Source: Laguncularia racemosa
Taxonomy: Eukaryota; Streptophyta; Magnoliopsida; Myrtales; Combretaceae
Assembly (NCBI GenBank): GCA_037954665.1
Contig: JBBMOL010000057.1
Coordinates: 682,001-746,000 of the forward strand
Reading direction: 5' to 3'
Length of the DNA: 64,000 nt
Shown: positions 60,705-64,000 of the stretch, one piece after another
Numbering within the stretch: position 1 is the first letter of the stretch
Layout of the letters: every line of letters begins with the position of its first letter
Position numbers and translations under genes: made by a program
Notes under the pieces: model-generated
What the model was told of the DNA's origin: nothing
Databases searched by the model: none
The model's input: only the letters and a program-made list of their open reading frames with translations

Positions 60705-62930
60705 TAGTAGACAGCGGCAGTTGCGAGAACATCATAGGAAGGGAGGTTGTAACACAACTGCAGCTGCCCGTTGAGAAGCACCCGAATCCTTATACTATTG
60801 GCTGGATCAAGGTCGCCGAGAAAATTGAAGTTAAGGAGAGATGCAGGGTACCTTTCTCAATAGGGAAGTACCGGGATGAAGCATTCTGCGACATTGTAAA
60901 CATGGATGCTTGACACATCTTGTTTGGGAGGCCATGGCAGTTTAACGTGGACGCGCAACATGCGGGCAAAGAAAATGTCTATCGGTTGGAGAAGGAGGGT
61001 GTGAAGTACACCTTATTACCATTGAAGAGGGAAGGACGTGTTAAAGGGAAGAAGGTTGAGAGTCGCTCATTCTTAACTGTCACTCAATCCGAGAAGGAAG
61101 TGATGGACGACTTGAAGGAATCGCGAGTAGTACACGCCCTCATCGTGAAAGGAGTGACCGAAGGAGGGGAGGAACTTGATAGAGAAGTTCTTGGGGCGGT
61201 GAAGGATCTTCTTGAAGAGTTCAAGGAAGTGATCCCAGACGACCTACCCGAGGGACTACCTCATTTGAGGGATATTCAACACCAGATTGACCTGGTGCCC
61301 GGGGCTAGTCTCCCAAACCTCTCGCATTACAGAATGAGTCCTAAGGAAGCCGGGATTCTCCAGGAGAAGGTCCAAGAGCTTTTGGACAAAGGTTTCATCC
61401 GGGATAGCCTAAGCCCATGTGCGGTTCCGACATTGTTAACTCCTAAGAAAGATGGGAGTTGGAGGATGTGTGTTGATAGCCGAGCTATCAACAAGATTAC
61501 CATAGGGTATAAATTCCCTATACCCCGCATTGAGGATATGTTGGACCGTTTGAGTGGCGCTACTATTTTCTCCAAGATAGACTTGCGGAGTGGATATCAC
61601 CAGATTCGAATCTGTCCTGGAGACGAGTGGAAAACGACGTTTAAGACCAAGGAGGGGCTGTATGAGTGGCTAGTGATGCCATTTGGGCTGAGTAACACAC
61701 CGAGCACCTTCATGAGAGTAATGAACCAGGTATTGAAACCTTTCAATGGTCGTTTTCTTGTTGTGTACTTTGACGATATTCTGATATACAGTAAATCCGA
61801 AGAAGAACACTTAGAACATCTAAGGTGTGTGTTATCTACATTAAAGGCGAATAAGTTGTTCGCTAATCTAAAAAAATGCACCTTTATGTCAAGACGACTG
61901 TTGTTCATGGGGTTTGTTGTTAGTAGTGAGGGAGTGATGGTAGATGACGAGAAGGTAAAAGCAATTAGGGAATGGCCTGTTCCAAGAACCGTAACGGAAT
62001 TGAGAAGCTTCCTCGGCTTAGCCAGTTTCTACAGAAGGTTCATTAGGCATTTTAGTACTGTTGCTGCACCCTTGACCGAATGCCTAAAGAAGGGAAAGTT
62101 CCAATGGGGCGAAGAATCTAACTTGAGCTTCATGAACCTGAAGCAGAGATTGTGTAGCGCGCCTGTACTAGCTCTACCAGACTTTGAAAAATTGTTCGAA
62201 GTGGATTGCGATGCTAGTGAGGTCGGAGTAGGTGCAGTACTATCACAGGAGAAAAGACCAATAGCCTTTTACAGTGAGAAGCTGTGCGAAGCAAGGAGGA
62301 CTTGGTCTACCTATGATAAGGAGTTCTACGCCGTGGTAAGGGCCCTTAAAGTGTGGGAACACTACCTGGTCGGGAAAGAATTCGTTTTGTATTCGGATTG
62401 TGGGGCTCTTAAACATTTGAGTGGTCAGACCCGAATTAGTAAGGATATGCACACCAGGTGGATTGAGTTTTTGCAGAGGTTTCCTTTCAGGTTGATGCAC
62501 AAGTCAGGTGTGCAAAACAAAGTCGCGGACGCCCTGAGTAGAAGAGCGAATGTCTTGCTTACTTTGAGTACAGACATTGTCGGCTTTGAAAAGCTAAAGG
62601 AACTGTACGAGAACGATGGCGACTTTAAGGGCACTTGGATTAAGTGTGCCAACAGGGAACCGTGTGACGACTACCATATACATGAGGGATATTTGATGAA
62701 AGGGAACCAGTTGTGCATTCCCGAATCTTCTTTGCGGGAAAAGCTTATCAGGGACTTGCATGGTGGAGGATTGGCGGGACATATGGGTAGAGATAAGACA
62801 TTAGCTGCAATTACCGCCAGATACTTTTGGCCTCGGTTGAGGAGGGATGTGTATCGGATTGTGGAAAGGTGCTACATTTGTCAAGTGTCTAAGGGGCAAT
62901 CTCAAAACACTGGTCTATACACCCTCTCCC
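60625..62930 (+). pseudogene. Protease-RT-RNase H-integrase N-terminus of gypsy element
   Basis: Protease: ELIVDSGSCENIIG near 60700-60735 with catalytic DSGS. A TGA at 60911-60913 interrupts just before ILFGRPWQFN. From 60920 the frame is open for about 700 codons. RT starts near 61320 (VQELLDKGFIRDSLSPCAVP), with KIDLRSGYHQIR and the catalytic YFDDILIYS near 61766-61792. RNase H follows with VDCDASEVGVGAVLSQEKRP near 62200 and YSDCGALKHLSG near 62390. The integrase HHCC zinc domain (LHGGGLAGHMGRDKT, CYICQVSKGQ) is at about 62757-62900. The frame shifts near 62922, so only the first part of integrase is in phase. All RT catalytic residues are present. Confidence 0.9.
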
Positions 62931-63875
62931 CGTGCCTTCAAACATTTGGGAGGATTTGTCGATGGACTTTATACTGGGTTTGCCTCGTACCCAACGAGGT
63001 GCTGACTCTGTGTTTGTTGTAGTTGACAGGTTTTCCAAGATGGCTCATTTCATCCCATGCAGGAAGACCGTCGACGCACGGGCTATTGCACGGTTGTTCT
63101 TCAAGGAAGTGGTGCGGCTGCATGGAGTCCCAAAGTCTATCACATCAGATAGGGATAGCAAATTCCTTAGTCACTTTTGGAAGACCCTCTGGTTTATGTT
63201 TGATTCCTCCCTAAATTACAGCAGCACCGCTCATCCTCAAACCGACGGACAGACCGAGGTGACTAACAGAACCCTCGGAAACCTCATTAGAAGCATCTGC
63301 GGTGAGAAACCGGGACAGTGGGATCAAGCATTGGCTCAAGCCGAATTCGCTTACAACAGTTCTGTCCACCGAACTATTGGAAGGTCTCCATTCTCGGTGG
63401 TATACACAAAACACCACAACATGCGCTGGACTTGCTCAAATTACCCAAGGACATGGTGGACGATGTAGCAGCTAAACATATGGCGGAGCAACACCAAGCC
63501 ACCACTGAAGAAGTTAAGCGAAAGATAGAGGAATCCAACACACGGTATAAAGGGAATGCAGATAAGCATAGACGACAGAAGCTCTTTGCAGTTGGCGATC
63601 AGGTAATGGTTTACCTTCGGAAGGAGCGATTCCCTGTAGGGAAGTATGAGAAACTTCAACCCAGGAAATACGGTCCCTATGAAGTTGTACGCAAGATCAA
63701 TGACAACGCATATGTTGTACAACTCCCGAAAGATATGAATATATCTTGCACTTTCAATGTAGCGGACTTGTCACCTTTTCATGCAGATGATACTCCTCTA
63801 TATCCGGACGAGAACTCGGGGTCGAGTTCTCCATTGGTGGGGGAGAATGATGGAGATAGGGGACACACGGCCTGA
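62926..63875 (+). pseudogene. Integrase core and C-terminus of gypsy element
   Basis: After a one-base frame change the core reads WEDLSMDFILGLPRTQRGAD (first catalytic Asp in MDF), VVVDRFSKMAHFIPC, GVPKSITSDRDSKFLSHFWK (second Asp) and HPQTDGQTEVTNRTLG (catalytic Glu), so D,D,E are all present. A second one-base change near 63403, in an A run, moves the frame to the C-terminal part: DLLKLPKDMVDD, then KLQPRKYGPYEVVRKINDNA (GPY-like region) and FNVADLSPFHADD. The frame runs through the polypurine tract and stops at 63875 inside the 3' LTR. No chromodomain is seen. Confidence 0.87.
63836..63847 (+). other. 3' polypurine tract
   Basis: GGTGGGGGAGAA ends directly before the 3' LTR start TGATGGAGA at 63848. 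It lies within the end of the pol frame. Confidence 0.7.
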
Positions 63876-64000
63876 ACACACGGCTGTGCTATAAATGATG
63901 GAGACAAGGGACACACGGCCTGAACACACGGCCGTGCATATAGACCGTATATCCAATTCAGAGCCACAAACGTATACACGGCTTCCTTACACGGCTAGGA
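63848..64000 (+). repeat. 3' LTR start (partial), with duplicated 5' end
   Basis: TGATGGAGATAGGGGACACA at 63848 begins a 48-bp partial copy of the LTR start. At 63896 TGATGGAGACAAGGGACACA begins a second copy that continues as in the 5' LTR to the window end. The first copy ends CTGTGCTATAAA where the 5' LTR has CCGTGCATATAGA. Confidence 0.8.

Larger units (their letters stand above)
58653..64000 (+). mobile_element. Ty3/gypsy LTR retrotransposon, nearly complete, truncated by window end
   Basis: 5' LTR 58653-59234, tRNA-iMet-type primer site, gag, protease, RT, RNase H, integrase, polypurine tract at 63836-63847 and the start of the 3' LTR at 63848. All domains are on the + strand in gypsy order. 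The RT and integrase style (DGLYEWLVMPFGLS-like, YFDDILIYS, STAHPQTDGQTEVTNRTLG) suggests a chromovirus relative, possibly CRM-like, and I see no C-terminal chromodomain. Lesions: two stops in gag, one frame change between gag and protease, one stop in protease, two frame changes in integrase. Confidence 0.93.

Overview
The window looks like intergenic, repeat-dense DNA from a flowering plant, most likely a eudicot. It is AT-rich, carries several families of plant LTR retrotransposon and hAT DNA transposon, and contains a plant microRNA gene of the MIR319 family. I found no intact protein-coding host gene. Almost every recognisable coding stretch is transposon-derived and broken. Family calls rest on motifs read by eye; no database search was run.

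Layout. (1) 1-10.8 kb: an old Ty3/gypsy chromovirus on the + strand (gag end, protease, RT, RNase H, integrase, chromodomain), full of stops and indels, split inside its integrase by a much younger 7.0-kb LTR element (2864-9865). The young element has 1.63- and 1.65-kb LTRs with TG...CA ends, a perfect 5-bp target duplication (GTAGC), a tRNA-Asp-type primer-binding site, and only a gag-protease reading frame, so it is non-autonomous. (2) 10.8-30 kb: a transposon graveyard with a minus-strand copia integrase remnant (about 11.5-12.1 kb), an RNase H-like (RVT_3) remnant (13.4-13.7 kb), a plus-strand copia remnant (15.6-17.0 kb), a GC-richer island of unknown origin (18.4-18.7 kb), a MITE-like element (23.0-23.7 kb), and otherwise featureless AT-rich DNA. 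(3) 30.7-39.6 kb: two related hAT elements in opposite orientation. One is a 1.7-kb internally deleted element; the other is a 5.6-kb element with a degenerate BED/DUF659/dimerisation transposase. (4) 43.6-44.2 kb: a MIR319 locus with a TATA box, a pyrimidine-rich leader and a complete foldback. (5) 48.8-51.5 kb: a small degenerate element flanked by direct repeats, and a 345-bp palindromic MITE-like sequence. (6) 57.0-58.6 kb: a second, RICESLEEPER-like hAT remnant. (7) 58.65-64 kb: a second Ty3/gypsy element (5' LTR, tRNA-iMet-type primer site, gag, protease, RT, RNase H, integrase, start of 3' LTR) with only a few lesions, running off the window end.

How the parts relate. The gypsy element at 58.65 kb retains most of a gag-pol, though disrupted. 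The gag-protease element at 2.9 kb would need pol supplied in trans. The short hAT at 30.7 kb shares both termini with the longer hAT at 34.0 kb, so the two form an autonomous-type/deletion-derivative pair. The only feature with a likely host function is MIR319, whose mature product in plants targets TCP and some MYB transcripts.
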